From Apis mellifera (taxonomy: Eukaryota > Arthropoda > Insecta > Hymenoptera > Apidae), in NCBI RefSeq assembly GCF_003254395.2, contig NC_037644.1, forward strand, positions 13,206,586 to 13,270,585: 64,000 bases of DNA, read 5' to 3'. A model generated the notes under the pieces. The model was not told where the DNA came from. It ran no database searches and saw only the letters and a program-made list of their open reading frames with translations. The position numbers and the translations under genes are program-made. Shown here piece by piece: positions 62,420-64,000 of this stretch (position 1 is its first letter; the number at the start of each line of letters is the position of its first letter).

Positions 62420-64000
62420 GTAAGTCAAAACTTATAACTCTAAATTATAGATTTTTTGTTTTTTTGGTAGCAATATTGGTCTTTCGGGAATATCCTAAAA
62501 TATTATTATTTTCTTCCATTTTGAATAATTTTGAATAGATTTTGGGTTTTTTCCTTCCAATCTTTCGGAAATATCCTAAGATTCTTTGGATTTTCTTCCA
62601 TTTTTCATGATCCCAATTTTGAATAAATTTTGGGTTTTTTCGTTCCAATCTTTCGGAAATATTCTAAAATTCTTTGGATTTTCTTCCATTTTTCATGATC
62701 CCAATTTTGAATAAAATTTGGGTTTTTTGGAAATATCCTAAAATATTACTATTTGGATTTCCTTCCATTTTTCATAATTCCAATTTTAGACAGATTTTCG
62801 ATTTTTTTCATTCTTTCAGAAATATTCTAAGATTCTTTGGATTTTCTTCCATTTTTCATGATCCCAATTTTGAATAGATTTTAAATTTTTTCGTTCCAAT
62901 GTTGGTTTTTAGGAAATATTCTAAAATATTATTATTTAGATTTTCTTCTATTTTTCATGATCCCAATTTTGAATAAATTTCGGGTTTTTCGTTCCAATCT
63001 TAGTTTTTCGGAAATATCCTAAAATATTACTATTTGGATTTCTTTCCTTAGACAGATTTTCGATTTTTTTCATTCCAATCTTTCAGAAATATTCTAAGAT
63101 TCTTTGGATTTTCTTTCATTTTTTATAATCCCAATTTTGAATAAATTTTGGGTTTTTTGTTCCAATCTTTCGGAAATATCATAATATTCTTTGGATTTTC
63201 TTCCATTTTCCATAATTCCAATTTTGAATAAATTTTGGGTTTTTTGGAAATATCCTAAAATATTACTATTTGGATTTCCTTCCATTTTTCATAATTCCAA
63301 TTTTGAATAAATTTTGGATTTTTCCATTCCAATCTTAGTTTTTCCTAAGATATCCTAAGATATTATTATTTGAATCTTTTTCCATTTTTCTTTCCATTTT
63401 AAATGCCAATCTTAGATAGATTTTAGATATTTTTCTTGTACAACAGATTCAAAAAACTATTTACAAACAATTTATAACAAAAGTATTAAATATAACTATA
63501 ATATCACCTTTCCATTTGATTTATATCAGAAACAAATTTAATCCAACGTGAGAACACAAGAATTAGATATTATGCGTTTAAACATAATGAATCTCTTTAA
63601 GAAAACAAGAGTAAAGGACGGGAGGGAAAAAAGAATCGAATGTTTCGCGCGCAACGAAAGTAAGACTTTAATAAATCGCGTTAAAACTTGGCCGGATGCT
63701 CGCTTAACCGCGGTAGATGTGAACGTATTATGTATACGTGGCTCGTTATCGAAGTTTCCGCGGCGGAGAGTTGCACTGCTCGTTTAATCTCCGCGAGTTA
63801 GTTCCATCGGGTTTGGCCGCGATCGGTGGATGGAGCCGCGTTTCGGAGCGAGCGAAAGGTGTGCGCGACAAGCGAGTGTAAATTGCAGAGCGCGAAATGG
63901 GGAATAGATGATTCTTCCGGAGAGAGGGACGAAGCGGGAAGGAGATAAGCTTTTACCTAAATTCACAGTATTATTACGTGGAAAGTTGGAGTTTTTAATG
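62420..64000 (+). other. Intron 11, cut by the window edge
   Basis: Donor GTAAGT. An array fills 62440-63440. The final 560 bp are unique, with a GC-richer stretch at about 63600-63950. No acceptor followed by S2-type coding sequence was found before the edge. Confidence 0.85.
62440..63440 (+). repeat. Tandem array of about 85-95 bp units at the start of intron 11
   Basis: CTTTGGATTTTCTTCCATTT, TTCATGATCCCAATTTTGAA, TAAATTTTGGGTTTTTTCGT and CCAATCTTTCGGAAATATCC repeat about eleven times with substitutions and short losses; it begins about 20-40 nt after the exon 11 donor. Confidence 0.92.

Noticed and set aside
1..64000. tRNA genes, CRISPR, operons or bacterial-type systems
   Set aside because: I looked for cloverleaf arms with a T-loop GGTTCRA, for spaced short repeats with unique spacers, and for tightly packed frames; none was convincing. 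The tandem arrays have no spacers and lie in spliced introns.

Overview
This is one animal nuclear window carrying most of a single large gene on the + strand, an insect NMDA-type ionotropic glutamate receptor subunit 2 (Nmdar2/GluN2 class). It suggests a honey bee (genus Apis). The intergenic and intronic DNA is AT-rich but CpG-rich, the receptor has insect-type motifs, mellifera-type mariner elements are present, and a nuclear copy of mitochondrial cox1 reads very close to Apis cox1 as I remember it. The species is not settled from sequence alone.

I could join eleven coding exons: 1110-1428, 9407-9585, 10724-11138, 14654-14834, 16386-16524, 36492-36721, 58447-58594, 59279-59462, 59615-59724, 60353-60465 and 62135-62419. 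All splice sites are GT/AG and every junction keeps phase. Together they give 767 codons plus 2 nt: signal peptide, amino-terminal domain, S1 half of the ligand-binding domain, M1, pore loop M2, M3 and the start of S2. The rest of S2, M4 and the C-terminal tail lie beyond the right edge. No other host gene could be supported on either strand.

The introns are the striking part. About twenty unrelated local tandem arrays (units of about 70-300 bp) fill introns 1, 3, 4, 5, 6 and 11, by my estimate about 21 kb or one third of the window. The short introns 2 and 7-10 have none. Intron 1 holds decayed copies of the 3' end of exon 1. Intron 3 is dominated by an array whose units place an acceptor-like sequence directly against a donor-like one. 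Intron 4 has a very uniform 213-bp array ending just before exon 5.

Intron 5 (20 kb) is where foreign DNA accumulated. It has two similar mariner elements sharing the same 5' deletion (21506-22442 and 29317-30255), two mitochondrial insertions (cox1 at about 27058-27527, small-subunit rRNA at about 28072-28320) and a decayed mariner transposase (34708-35096). A short Tc1/mariner-like remnant sits in intron 3 (13218-13536). I saw no CRISPR, operon, phage or bacterial-type system, and no tRNA or other structured RNA gene that I could support.
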